NCBI GenBank assembly: GCA_021372535.1
Contig: JAJFUH010000070.1
Coordinates: 1-35,622 of the forward strand
Direction: 5' to 3'
Source of the DNA: a bacterium
GTDB lineage: Bacteria > Latescibacterota > Latescibacteria > Latescibacterales > Latescibacteraceae
DNA length: 35,622 bases
Shown here: piece by piece, positions 23,894 to 31,945 of the stretch
Layout of the letters: the number at the start of each line of letters is the position of its first letter
Numbering within the stretch: position 1 is the stretch's first letter
The notes under the pieces: model-generated
The model's database searches: none
What the model was told of the DNA's origin: nothing
Seen by the model: only the letters and a program-made list of their open reading frames with translations
Made by a program: the position numbers and the translations under genes

Positions 23894-25014
23894 GATTCCT
23901 GACCGATACAGAAATCGTGGATACGGCTGAGCGCTTCACGGAACAGGGCAGGGTCCTGCCCGAGATTGATCCGCACATGGTTCTCAGCCTCGAAAGAACT
24001 TCCCGGGAGCACAAAAACGCCATATCGCCCTATAAGCCGTTGAACAAAATCATCGCTTGAAACAGGGTATTCAAACCGCGGAAACGCAACGATCCCCCCT
24101 TCCGGCATCACGAGCGAAAGACCGGGTGTCCGCATAGTCATATTGCTCAACAGGGATGCATTTTCCCGAAGCACATGAAGCGCCGGATTAATGAATGCAC
24201 TTGCATGCTCGAGCGCGAGAGCCGCACAGTAATCGCTCAGCGGTGAAAGGGTATGAGTGAGGTAGTCACGGAAATCACGAATCCTGCCGATAAGCGATTC
24301 AGGGGCGATGATCCAGCCAATTCTGAGGCCGTTCACCCCGAAACACTTGGTGATCGAGCCTGTCGCCACCACGTTTTCTTCGGGGCGCGCAAGCGTTCTC
24401 AACGGCCATCCGCCCTCGAAGGGCAGGAAGCGGTAGTGTTCATCGGAAAGGACTGTGGCGCCGTGGATTGCCGCTTTCCTGATGATGGATTCCGCTGTGT
24501 CGCAGGGAATGATGACACCCGATGGATTGTGAGGACTGTTGATGACCACTACACCGGTTGTATCGTCGATAAGGCCGCACACCTCATCGGGATCGGGCCG
24601 GAAGCCGTTTTCGTCGTCGAGGCGATAGAACCGTACATCGGCGCCAAGCGCGCGGGGGACGTCATAGAGCGCCTGAAACGAAGGCCGCGGCGCCACGACC
24701 GATGAACGGCCGTCCATGAGAAGGTTGAAGAGGATAAACAGCGCCTCGCTCGTTCCCGTCGTAGCCGTGATGTTCCCGAATTCGACATCGTCATCATTCA
24801 CGCAGGTGGAGAGTATCGCGTGACGGAGGCGTTCGGTCCCGCGTGTATCATGATCCTTGAGGATAAGGGAAGCGAGCGAATCCGGGGACTCTCCGCACCG
24901 TTCGAGCAGTTCACCCACCCGTATGTCGGGCATTCCGCTCTCGCCGAGGTTATAGGGGCATGAATCCTTGTTGGAGGCGAGCCAGTCCTCCATGAAGTAT
25001 CGCCTGATGTTCAT
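23890..25014 (-). CDS. Fold-type I PLP enzyme, aminotransferase class I/II, capreomycidine-synthase-like N-terminus
   Basis: The 374-residue protein has the fold-type I core: 'TGTSEAL' (86-92), 'NSPHNPSG' with N163, 'SDEHYRF' with D191 and Y194, the PLP lysine K223 in 'TGSITKCFGVNGLRIGW', and a C-terminal 'HVRINLG' arginine for the substrate carboxylate. The N-terminal 'FMEDWLASNK...YNLGESG' recalls capreomycidine synthase (VioD), a PLP enzyme that cyclises hydroxyarginine rather than transaminating. That likeness is from memory and only suggestive. It overlaps its neighbours by 4 nt on both sides (ATGA), so radical SAM, PLP and ATP-grasp enzymes are made together. The substrate is unknown, and it may be an ordinary amino-acid aminotransferase. 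Confidence 0.88.
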   Translation of the reverse strand: MNIRRYFMEDWLASNKDSCPYNLGESGMPDIRVGELLERCGESPDSLASLILKDHDTRGTERLRHAILSTCVNDDDVEFGNITATTGTSEALFILFNLLMDGRSSVVAPRPSFQALYDVPRALGADVRFYRLDDENGFRPDPDEVCGLIDDTTGVVVINSPHNPSGVIIPCDTAESIIRKAAIHGATVLSDEHYRFLPFEGGWPLRTLARPEENVVATGSITKCFGVNGLRIGWIIAPESLIGRIRDFRDYLTHTLSPLSDYCAALALEHASAFINPALHVLRENASLLSNMTMRTPGLSLVMPEGGIVAFPRFEYPVSSDDFVQRLIGRYGVFVLPGSSFEAENHVRINLGQDPALFREALSRIHDFCIGQES

Positions 25015-26123
25015 GGAGCCACTCTGTCGGCAAGTATATCCAGTGTCTCCATAACGCGGGATGCAAGCGGGCGTTCGTCCGTTTCATCGAGACGTTCTCT
25101 CCATGCCGGGATACACGTACACCAGTCATATTCCAGCGATTGTCTGTCCCTGAAGATATTATACCTGTTCAGCAGACCATCCAGAAGACTGTTCGTGCAT
25201 GAGGGGCATCCTTCCGGAATCATGGCGGGCCGGGGCATATGGAGGAACGGACTCACATAGGGCCTGATTTCAGGAACCACCGCCCGTAAAACCTCATAGA
25301 GCGTATAGAGCGAAGGAAGCCTGAACAGTCCCTCCCGGCAGAGCAGTTCTACAAGGGTATACCGCTGGAGCGTTACCGGCTCGATATGGATTTCATCGGC
25401 TCCCATCTCGTGAGCGAACCGCAGCGATTGAATGGTATCGTCGAGCGCTTCACGTTCGGTGAGAAAAGGGAGTCCCGAGAGAACATAAAGCTGGACTCCC
25501 GCGAGTCCTTTCACCATGCGGACTGCAACCCTGATTTCCTCCGCAGTACACCCCTTGTTGACACAGAGCTCCCGTTTCAGGTCATCGGCAGTCTCAAGCC
25601 CCATCGCTATGAAGAGTCTACGGTCCGGCCCGAGTATATCGAGCAGTTCACCGATGACCGCACGGTCGGCATAACAGGCTCTTGTTTCGAGCACGACTTT
25701 TTTTATGGCCGGAAGTCTTCGGATATCCATGAATATGCGTTTGAGCGCATCGAATCCGATTTCATCGGGATTGAGCATCGAACCCGAGTTGTAAATTGAA
25801 AGAACGGAAATGTCACCGGGATCATACCGGGATATCTCTGTACGGAATTGCGAGACGAATTCGTCTGCGGACGGCAGCGCTCCGCGTGTCGTTCCGGCAT
25901 AATGACCGCACATGGTACATCCGCCGCCGGCTTTCACCCAGGAACATCCGGGGGCGCGCAGTGTTATGACGAGACGGCGGACCGGGAGGCCGTCTATGTA
26001 CCCGGTTCTGATATCGGATGATGCGGCGACGTCCCGCGGGAAAACCATGCCCGGTGTGGACGACCGGATCGATCGAAGTATACCGCGAAGCGCTTCAAGA
26101 GATTCATGTACAGAATTATTCAT
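25011..26123 (-). CDS. Radical SAM enzyme with CX8CX2C cluster motif (RaSEA/TIGR01210-like)
   Basis: The 370-residue protein has an unusual cluster motif, C60-x8-C69-x2-C72 in 'APGCSWVKAGGGCTMCGHY', instead of the common CX3CX2C. That spacing and the 'GCSW...GGCTMCG' context resemble RaSEA, the archaeal radical SAM enzyme that cuts a lysine adduct on tRNA to make archaeosine. A TIM-barrel core follows ('LSIYNSGSMLNPDEI', 'VVLETRA', 'MGLETADD', 'YVLSGLPF', 'EIHIEPVTLQ'). The C-terminus has four cysteines (C306, C309, C335, C337) that could bind zinc or a second Fe-S cluster. It is the first gene of the three-gene overlap. The substrate is unknown; a tRNA role is possible but not shown. The GGAG site is rather far (12 nt) from the ATG. 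Confidence 0.88.
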   Translation of the reverse strand: MNNSVHESLEALRGILRSIRSSTPGMVFPRDVAASSDIRTGYIDGLPVRRLVITLRAPGCSWVKAGGGCTMCGHYAGTTRGALPSADEFVSQFRTEISRYDPGDISVLSIYNSGSMLNPDEIGFDALKRIFMDIRRLPAIKKVVLETRACYADRAVIGELLDILGPDRRLFIAMGLETADDLKRELCVNKGCTAEEIRVAVRMVKGLAGVQLYVLSGLPFLTEREALDDTIQSLRFAHEMGADEIHIEPVTLQRYTLVELLCREGLFRLPSLYTLYEVLRAVVPEIRPYVSPFLHMPRPAMIPEGCPSCTNSLLDGLLNRYNIFRDRQSLEYDWCTCIPAWRERLDETDERPLASRVMETLDILADRVAP

Positions 26124-26207
26124 ATGATCGGAATACTCCAGACAGGAGTGCGAGCCTGAACCGGGAATACATAGTCAGGGGAATTGCACGAGCAGTGAGC
26201 ATCTCAG

Positions 26208-26720
26208 TCAGTAGGTAACCAGGGATATGACATCGTAACCCGCCAGCTTGTCCCTGCCGTTCAGAAAGGTGAGCTCAACGACAAAAGCGATTTTTACAAC
26301 CTCGGCTCCGACCTTTTCAATAAGACTCGCGGCGGCTTTCATGGTTCCGCCCGTTGCAAGAAGATCATCGAGCAGGAGGACACGATCCCCTTTGGCAAGG
26401 GCGTCGGCGTGCATTTCAATGGAGTCGGTTCCATATTCAAGTTCGTAACTTTCATGTATTGTTGCGGCAGGCAGTTTACCGGGCTTCCTGATGGGAATAA
26501 ATCCCACACCGAGTTCTTTCGCCACTGCTCCGCCAAAAATAAATCCCCGCGCTTCGATTCCAACCACTGCGTTGATATCTGAACCGTGAACCGACCGGAC
26601 CAGAAGCTTTACTGTTTCGGCAAAGGCCTGTGGATTTTTGAGAAGTGTGGTTATATCGATGAAATTGATTCCGGGTTTCGGGAAATCTGGAACTTCACGG
26701 AGACTGCTTTTCAGATTCAT
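26208..26720 (-). CDS. apt: Adenine phosphoribosyltransferase
   Basis: Apt salvages adenine to AMP with PRPP. From the ATG at 26720 the protein has 170 residues, the usual size. It begins 'LKSSLREVPDFPKPGINFID' and has the PRPP-binding loop 'LLLDDLLATGGTM' (about 116-128) and 'GIEARGFIFGGAVA', all standard for Apt. GGAG lies 5 nt before the ATG; a GTG two codons earlier overlaps that site. acyP is 12 nt upstream. The radical SAM cassette begins 84 nt downstream on the same strand. Radical SAM enzymes release 5'-deoxyadenosine whose adenine Apt could recycle, but that link is speculation. Confidence 0.96.
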   Translation of the reverse strand: MNLKSSLREVPDFPKPGINFIDITTLLKNPQAFAETVKLLVRSVHGSDINAVVGIEARGFIFGGAVAKELGVGFIPIRKPGKLPAATIHESYELEYGTDSIEMHADALAKGDRVLLLDDLLATGGTMKAAASLIEKVGAEVVKIAFVVELTFLNGRDKLAGYDVISLVTY

Positions 26721-26732
26721 TATCACTCCATT

Positions 26733-27011
26733 TCAGAATACGATGCTGAAATTATTGTATGTATATTTGGGTTCCACCCATTCCGAGTCAATTTCTGAAA
26801 CACGGCCGAATGTAGGGCCATCTTCCACTTCCGTGATAAACACCTGCAGTTGCTCTTCCTCGCCTTCGGCATGGATTTCGACTGTGCCGTCCGGAAGGTT
26901 TTTTACCCATCCCTTTACACCATAAGGAACAGCACGTTCCCTTACGAAAAATCTGAATCCAACTCCCTGAACTCTTCCGTGGGCTATCATTCGTATAGCT
27001 TTAAACGTCAT
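26733..27011 (-). CDS. acyP: Acylphosphatase
   Basis: This small enzyme hydrolyses acyl-phosphates. The 92-residue protein has the two active residues of the family: R20 in 'GRVQGVGFRFF' and N38 in 'GWVKNLPDGTVEI'. GAGG lies 7 nt upstream of the start. It is followed 12 nt later by apt, so the two form an operon. Its physiological substrate is unknown; the ATP-grasp enzyme further downstream also passes through an acyl-phosphate, but no functional link is shown. Confidence 0.94.
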   Translation of the reverse strand: MTFKAIRMIAHGRVQGVGFRFFVRERAVPYGVKGWVKNLPDGTVEIHAEGEEEQLQVFITEVEDGPTFGRVSEIDSEWVEPKYTYNNFSIVF

Positions 27012-27414
27012 ACCAATACCTCATCTATGTCAAAGGATTTGATAAATGTGGTTTCTTCCCGGTTTTGACATCGGTAGCGGCTATAATGGAATCCGTATTG
27101 ATAATCGATGATACATTTCCATTCCGTATATTCATTTCACTATAGCCGTCAATTTCCGAGCACACAATTCATACTAAAAACATCTCCAAGAGGCAAGATA
27201 TTTTTATTGATATTTTTTGGATATGTCCCCTTCGATACAGATAAACTCAGACAGCATATGGAAGTTCGATAACATAAAAAACACTTCGTCGTGTAAGCGT
27301 CGTTGTATTACTCCTTTTATGATGAATAATTACGTATTATATTATCGAACATTGATCTTATCGGAACCATTGTATACTGCGGACGTTAAAATTTATTGAA
27401 AGGCCTGACCTGAT
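27012..27414. other. 403-nt divergent gene-free interval between acyP and the TPR gene
   Basis: This A/T-rich stretch contains the acyP ribosome-binding site at its left end and a plus-strand promoter candidate near the right end. A 60-codon open frame at 27217-27399 has no ribosome-binding site and looks random. I see no tRNA, riboswitch or repeat. Confidence 0.5.
27352..27378 (+). promoter_or_regulatory. Candidate sigma70-type promoter for the TPR gene
   Basis: TTGATC (27352-27357) and TATACT (27373-27378) are separated by 15 nt, with a start codon 37 nt downstream. The -10 box is good but the spacer is short, so this is only a candidate. Confidence 0.35.
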
Positions 27415-28548
27415 ATGAAGAAAAGCATGAACATATATGTTGTGGCGTGCAGTATGGCTTACATTATTTGTATGTCATCATGGGTTCATGCAGCCGAAAC
27501 AAGCAGAGCCGATTCCCTTGAAAAGGCAAAAAAGCATTTCAGTTTCGCTGTTCAATACAAGAACAACGGCGATAATGAGGAAGCTTTAAAAAATTACGAG
27601 TTATCAATCGCTTATAATGACACGGTATTCCAGGTTCATTATTCGTTCGCCGATCTTCTCATGAAAATGGACAAACCCGATTATGCTAAACGGGAATTTC
27701 TCAATTCATTGAAACTCAATCCCGAACACTTCAATTCTGCCGCAATGCTCTCAAGAATCTATTATGAGGCCGCTGTTTACGATTCGGCGCTCATAATGTA
27801 CGAAACCATGTATCGTCTGAAACCTGATGATCGTTCGATTCTTTCAAGTATAGCAAGCATCAGATATTATCTGGGGGAGAAAAAGGATGCTCTGGACGCA
27901 TATATGATGCTCATTGAAAAGGGCGATGATTCATACGACACATTGATGCGGGCATCCGCGATTGCGGCCTCGCTCGAAGATATCAAGCTTGCACGGGACC
28001 TCGCCGCCCGTGCGGCGGAAAAACGTCCCGGAGATATCAGCGCCCTGAAAGCAGCGTCTCAGGCAAGCCTGCAGCTCGATGACAAACAATCGGCCGAAGT
28101 CTATCTCCGTCAGCTTGCTCTATCCGATTCCACCGATATGCAAGCCCTTACTCAGCTTCAGGAGCTATACCGGGCAAGCGGCAACACCGGACAACTCGTG
28201 TGGGTTCTTACGGAACAGCACCGACGGTCTCCCAAGGATGTCGACCTCATCGGGAAACTTGCCGAGCTTCTCATGCGGGAAGGGAAGACAGACGAAAGCC
28301 TTGCCCTGATCCGGGATGGTATCAGGATGGCGCCCTCGGACGGGAAACTTCGCATTCTTTTAGGCGACTATTACCAGAAACAGGGTGAAAAGGAAAAAGC
28401 CCTCGATGAATTCAGGATAGCGTTAAAGGATGAAACATGGCATTCGAGCGCCCAGCAGTTCATTTGGCATCTTGAAAAGCCGGAGACAGAGGATGAAAAA
28501 GCAGAACGGGAATTTTTCAACCGGGGCGCTTCTGAAAAATCACCGTAA
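27415..28548 (+). CDS. Secreted tetratricopeptide-repeat protein
   Basis: The 377-residue protein has a signal peptide (MKKSMNIY..., hydrophobic core to about residue 21, likely cleavage after 'WVHA' near residue 27). The rest is a run of about nine TPR-like helix pairs such as 'AVQYKNNGDNEEALKNYELS', 'AKREFLNSLKLNPEHF' and 'YYQKQGEKEKALDEFRIALK'. TPRs are protein-binding scaffolds, so it probably assembles a complex in the periplasm or on the outer membrane. The partner is unknown. The next gene on the strand, 122 nt away, is a TonB-family protein, so the two may act together in envelope transport. Confidence 0.85.
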   Translation: MKKSMNIYVVACSMAYIICMSSWVHAAETSRADSLEKAKKHFSFAVQYKNNGDNEEALKNYELSIAYNDTVFQVHYSFADLLMKMDKPDYAKREFLNSLKLNPEHFNSAAMLSRIYYEAAVYDSALIMYETMYRLKPDDRSILSSIASIRYYLGEKKDALDAYMMLIEKGDDSYDTLMRASAIAASLEDIKLARDLAARAAEKRPGDISALKAASQASLQLDDKQSAEVYLRQLALSDSTDMQALTQLQELYRASGNTGQLVWVLTEQHRRSPKDVDLIGKLAELLMREGKTDESLALIRDGIRMAPSDGKLRILLGDYYQKQGEKEKALDEFRIALKDETWHSSAQQFIWHLEKPETEDEKAEREFFNRGASEKSP

Positions 28549-28670
28549 TGAGTTTTTTTAAAACAGTACATTCGGGGAATATAATAATTACATAAAAATG
28601 AGCGAATTGTGCGGGCATTGAACAGCTTGCCTTAATTCAATCTGTGCTTTTCCTGAAGCCTTTACATGAC

Positions 28671-29351
28671 ATGAATACATCGACAGTCGGTTTTAAAGTA
28701 CCATATGCGGATTTACACAAGAAATCCCCTCGAATTTATTTTCTGAGCCTTGCGGTATCTTGTATCGTCACGTTTGTTCTTCTTACAGTGCCGTTTCCGG
28801 AACATAAGGTCTCGGAGGAGAGAATCGATACACCCCCTGTGATCGTTCTCATCAAGGACATACCTAAAACCCGCCATACCGTGAGCAGCCCTGCGCCGTC
28901 CAAACCGTTCGTTACTTCGGGTATGCCGATGGAAGCGGATGAAATACTGCCTGACAACGTCACCATAGAGGATACGAAACTCAATCTGGATTCCTATCCC
29001 GATGGTCCTCCGGTCAAATTCGTTCCTATTTCAGGAGCGGATGAAGAAGAAAAAAATGTGAAACACTTTCCTGTTCTGGAGTTACCGGTAAGAATCGCGG
29101 ATGTCAAGCCTGAGTACCCGATCGATCCGTTCACCGGTCAGCCTGTCAGGGAGGAGGGCTCGGTTCTTGTAGAAGTGCTTGTAACAAAGGAAGGAATTGT
29201 TGATTCGGTCAAAGTGATAAGCGGTCCCGGTATTTTTCACAAATCCGCCATCGAAGCCGCAAAAGCGACAAAATTCATTCCCGCAAAAAAAGACGACAAA
29301 CCAATGGAATACTGGGTGATAATACCCTATCGTTTTAAGATCGAAGAATGA
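28671..29351 (+). CDS. TonB-family energy-transducer protein
   Basis: TonB links the inner-membrane proton motor to outer-membrane receptors. From the ATG at 28671 it has 226 residues: a short cytoplasmic start, a membrane helix at about residues 21-42 ('IYFLSLAVSCIVTFVLLTV'), a proline-rich periplasmic stretch with 'SSPAPSKPF', and a C-terminal TonB domain ('GSVLVEVLVTKEGIVDSVKV' then 'AIEAAKATKFIPAKKD' and 'YWVIIPYRFKI'). The frame is open 9 codons further to a GTG; neither start has a strong ribosome-binding site. No exbB/exbD is in the window. Proteins of this kind can also serve as stand-alone TonB-like adaptors, so an exact role is not claimed. Confidence 0.85.
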   Translation: MNTSTVGFKVPYADLHKKSPRIYFLSLAVSCIVTFVLLTVPFPEHKVSEERIDTPPVIVLIKDIPKTRHTVSSPAPSKPFVTSGMPMEADEILPDNVTIEDTKLNLDSYPDGPPVKFVPISGADEEEKNVKHFPVLELPVRIADVKPEYPIDPFTGQPVREEGSVLVEVLVTKEGIVDSVKVISGPGIFHKSAIEAAKATKFIPAKKDDKPMEYWVIIPYRFKIEE

Positions 29352-29390
29352 GAATTTATCAGCGGATTTACATGATCACTGCATATGGAA

Positions 29391-29415
29391 ACGGTTCACC
29401 TGAAAAGTGAACCGT
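29391..29415. terminator. Stem-loop between convergent TonB-family and ABC-ATPase genes
   Basis: A perfect 9-bp stem (29391-29399 with 29407-29415) with a 7-nt loop sits 39 nt past the TonB-family stop and 62 nt past the convergent ATPase stop. Both sides have only short T-runs, so it is a weak intrinsic terminator or a transcript-end stabiliser. Confidence 0.5.
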
Positions 29416-29477
29416 CCTTTCAAAAGAATATCTCCGTCGTATATCGTAATACCTTCGATCCCGATGCCAAACAGACC

Positions 29478-30194
29478 TTATTTTCGCCCGTTACCGTTGG
29501 CCCGTCTTACCGCGTTTTCGGTCATTTTATCGGAATTGACATTACCGTCAAGAATATGCACGATACGGTTGGCGTGTTCGGCGATATACTGCTCGTGTGT
29601 GACGAGAATGATGGTATTACCTTTCTCATGGAGTTTTTCGAATATTTCCATGATTTCCTCGCCTGTCTTCGAATCCAGATTCCCTGTGGGTTCATCGGCA
29701 AGGATGATGGAAGGATTATTTACGAGCGCCCGCGCAATAGCTACACGCTGACGCTGACCTCCCGAAAGCTCGTTTGGTTTGTGGTGCATACGTTCGCCTA
29801 GGCCGACAGCTCCCATGGCCGCAATCGCCATGTCGCGGCGTTGTTTTCTCGATACACCCGAATAGATAAGGGGGAGCTCGGTATTGTGAAGAGAGTCCGA
29901 ACGGGAGAGTAAATTGAAGTTCTGGAATACAAAGCCTATCTCCCTGTTTCTGACCTCGGCAAGCTCGTCATCGGTCATTTCCGATACCGCTTTGCCATTA
30001 AGGATGTATGAACCCTCGGAAGGAGTATCGAGACAGCCGAGTATATTCATGAGCGTTGATTTACCTGAGCCGGACGGGCCCATTATTGCAACATATTCAT
30101 TTTTTTCAATCGTCATACTCACACCCCTGAGGGCATGTACTGTCTCTTCGCCGATTTCATATTTTTTGGTGATGTTCTGCATTTCAATAAGCAT
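29478..30194 (-). CDS. MacB/LolD-type ABC transporter ATPase
   Basis: This ATPase drives a MacB-type mechanotransmission exporter. The 238-residue protein has Walker A 'GPSGSGKST' (39-47), Q-loop Q91 ('FVFQNFNLL'), signature '[10 protein letters not shown]' (143-152), Walker B '[12 protein letters not shown]' with E168 and switch H200 ('LVTHEQ'). The MacB/LolD/FtsE pattern '[12 protein letters not shown]' and '[14 protein letters not shown]' fits. It is the last gene of the export locus, 200 nt after the permease. Its start has GAGGAA just upstream, so it may be translated independently of the permeases. Confidence 0.93.
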   Translation of the reverse strand: MLIEMQNITKKYEIGEETVHALRGVSMTIEKNEYVAIMGPSGSGKSTLMNILGCLDTPSEGSYILNGKAVSEMTDDELAEVRNREIGFVFQNFNLLSRSDSLHNTELPLIYSGVSRKQRRDMAIAAMGAVGLGERMHHKPNELSGGQRQRVAIARALVNNPSIILADEPTGNLDSKTGEEIMEIFEKLHEKGNTIILVTHEQYIAEHANRIVHILDGNVNSDKMTENAVRRANGNGRK

Positions 30195-30394
30195 TAGTTC
30201 CTCTTTGGTTTATTTATTCCAGGCTGCGTTAAAAGTACAGTCGCCTGTACAATGTATATTTTTGATTTCCGTATGAGACTCATTCATCCCAATAAATCGT
30301 CAAACACTTCCATGATAAAAGCTGATCTGTGAATTCTACTGGCAGTAACGTGAATCCTTAATATAATACAATTTTAAGGTCATAAGGTGACATT

Positions 30395-31645
30395 TCATTC
30401 ATACCGCAGTGCTTCCACCGGATCGAGCCGTGATGCTCTCCATGCCGGGTAAACCCCGAACGTAAGACCGACAAACAGTGAAAATCCAACGGCAATCATC
30501 ATTAGTTTCGGTGAAATGACACTGAGAAATGTCATGTGGGTGATGCTTGAAATATAGAGTGAGATCACCTTTCCGAAAAGCAGGCCAAGACCGATTCCCA
30601 GCATTCCGCCGAAAAGACAGAGCACCACCGCTTCAACGATAAACTGGTGAAGAATATTCGACCGTGTCGCTCCGAGAGCCTTTCTGATGCCGATTTCACG
30701 GGTTCTTTCGGTTACCGAGACAAGCATGATATTCATGATACCGATACCGCCTACCAGCAGGGAAATCCCCGCGATTCCTCCAGCCACCGCTTTCATGATC
30801 ATAAGAACCCTGTTTATCTCCTCCATGGCGGCATCTCCGGTCCTGATATTGAATTCATCGCCGTGCTCATGAATTCTTTTATATACCCGTCTCATGGTAT
30901 CGGCAATTTCAGAAACATCCTCGGGCCGCTTGACCTTCACGGTAATAAAATCGATGTGGTCATCACCGAATATCCTGCGCTGAGCGGTTGTCATGGGGAT
31001 CATAACCCGGTTGTCGTAATCGTTATCGAAAAATTCCTTTTTTTCCATCACTCCGACAACGGTATAGCGTGCATTTCCAATTGCGACCTCTTTTTCGACA
31101 GGGTCAACATAATCACCAAAGAGATCCTTGACAATCTGATCCCCGAGCACACAGACCTTGGTGCTGTTTATCATATCGACCGTGTTGAGAAATCTGCCCG
31201 ATGCAATCTTCCAGTTTTCGGATTTCGGAAAGTCGATTGACGTGGCGATAATAGTGCCGAATGTGGATGCAGCGCGATAGTTCATATTCGATTCCGAGCC
31301 ACCCACATTAATACCCCATCTGGTAGGAATAATATATTCGATCTTGTCGGTTTCTGCCTGTATCGCTTTAACATCCTGATTAGTCATGAATTCTTCCCAG
31401 TTACGACGGACCCAAACACCGCTTGCATTCCTGTACCATCTGTCCGGCGCCCATGACCATATCATGCTGTAACCACCCATCTGGCTGAATTCACCGGTAA
31501 TGGCGTACTGGAGACCCTCGCCAATGGATACGATACCGGTTACCGAGCCGACAGCGATGAGTATGCCGAGGAGGCTGAGGATACTCCGCAGCTTGTTTGA
31601 TCTGAGTTGTGAAAAACCGACCACAATTGGTTCGAAAATTGTCAT
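30395..31645 (-). CDS. MacB-type ABC transporter permease (first paralog)
   Basis: The 416-residue protein has the MacB/FtsX plan: a membrane helix near the N-terminus (about 18-42, 'LSLLGILIAVGSVTGIVSIG'), a large periplasmic domain (about 50-285), then three helices at about 290-310, 340-360 and 380-405. The conserved 'SVTERTREIGIRKALGATRS' cytoplasmic coupling loop and a C-terminal 'VYPAWRASRLDPVEALRYE' follow. The periplasmic domain starts with 'WYRNASGVWVRRNWEE' (70-85), which is shared with the second permease at 31946. It has AGGA 7 nt before the start and lies between 200- and 300-nt gaps, a loose arrangement for one complex. Confidence 0.92.
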   Translation of the reverse strand: MTIFEPIVVGFSQLRSNKLRSILSLLGILIAVGSVTGIVSIGEGLQYAITGEFSQMGGYSMIWSWAPDRWYRNASGVWVRRNWEEFMTNQDVKAIQAETDKIEYIIPTRWGINVGGSESNMNYRAASTFGTIIATSIDFPKSENWKIASGRFLNTVDMINSTKVCVLGDQIVKDLFGDYVDPVEKEVAIGNARYTVVGVMEKKEFFDNDYDNRVMIPMTTAQRRIFGDDHIDFITVKVKRPEDVSEIADTMRRVYKRIHEHGDEFNIRTGDAAMEEINRVLMIMKAVAGGIAGISLLVGGIGIMNIMLVSVTERTREIGIRKALGATRSNILHQFIVEAVVLCLFGGMLGIGLGLLFGKVISLYISSITHMTFLSVISPKLMMIAVGFSLFVGLTFGVYPAWRASRLDPVEALRYE

Positions 31646-31945
31646 TGATAGTCCTGTCTGCTGATTATGGTTTTACACTTATGAATTCCATTTTAGTTGC
31701 ACCCGATATGCAAAACACTTTCTTTAAAAGTTTTGTGATAATGTCGGTAAGTGTGGATATAAGCTGTCAAGGGTCGGCACGAAGTGCCGATTTACATGCA
31801 CTTGACAGAACCGAAACAATACATTTCACTATCGGGCTCGTGAAAAATATACTTTTTCACAGCCCTCTTCAGGTACCTTGCAGATGGAGTATTCAGCATC
31901 CTATTCAATAAAACCCAATGTCCCCGATTTCTCCGGTTCCGTCGT
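31646..31945. other. 300-nt gap between the two permease genes with two palindromes
   Basis: Two structured elements are readable. A nested hairpin at 31764-31808 has an outer 8-bp stem (CTGTCAAG/CTTGACAG) around an inner 7-bp stem TCGGCAC/GTGCCGA (31774-31780 with 31784-31790, GAA loop). A second 8-bp stem at 31840-31847 and 31853-31860 (GTGAAAAA/TTTTTCAC) follows. Neither has a clear T-run. I see no gene here. Confidence 0.5.
31764..31808. repeat. Nested palindrome in the permease intergenic gap
   Basis: An 8-bp outer stem (31764-31771 with 31801-31808) encloses a perfect 7-bp inner hairpin with a GAA loop. Such two-level symmetry is typical of mobile or REP-like elements, but no second copy was seen in the window. 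Confidence 0.45.

Noticed and set aside
25011-26123. Assignment of the radical SAM enzyme as Elp3
   Set aside because: Cysteine spacing CX8CX2C and the absence of an acetyltransferase domain do not fit Elp3.
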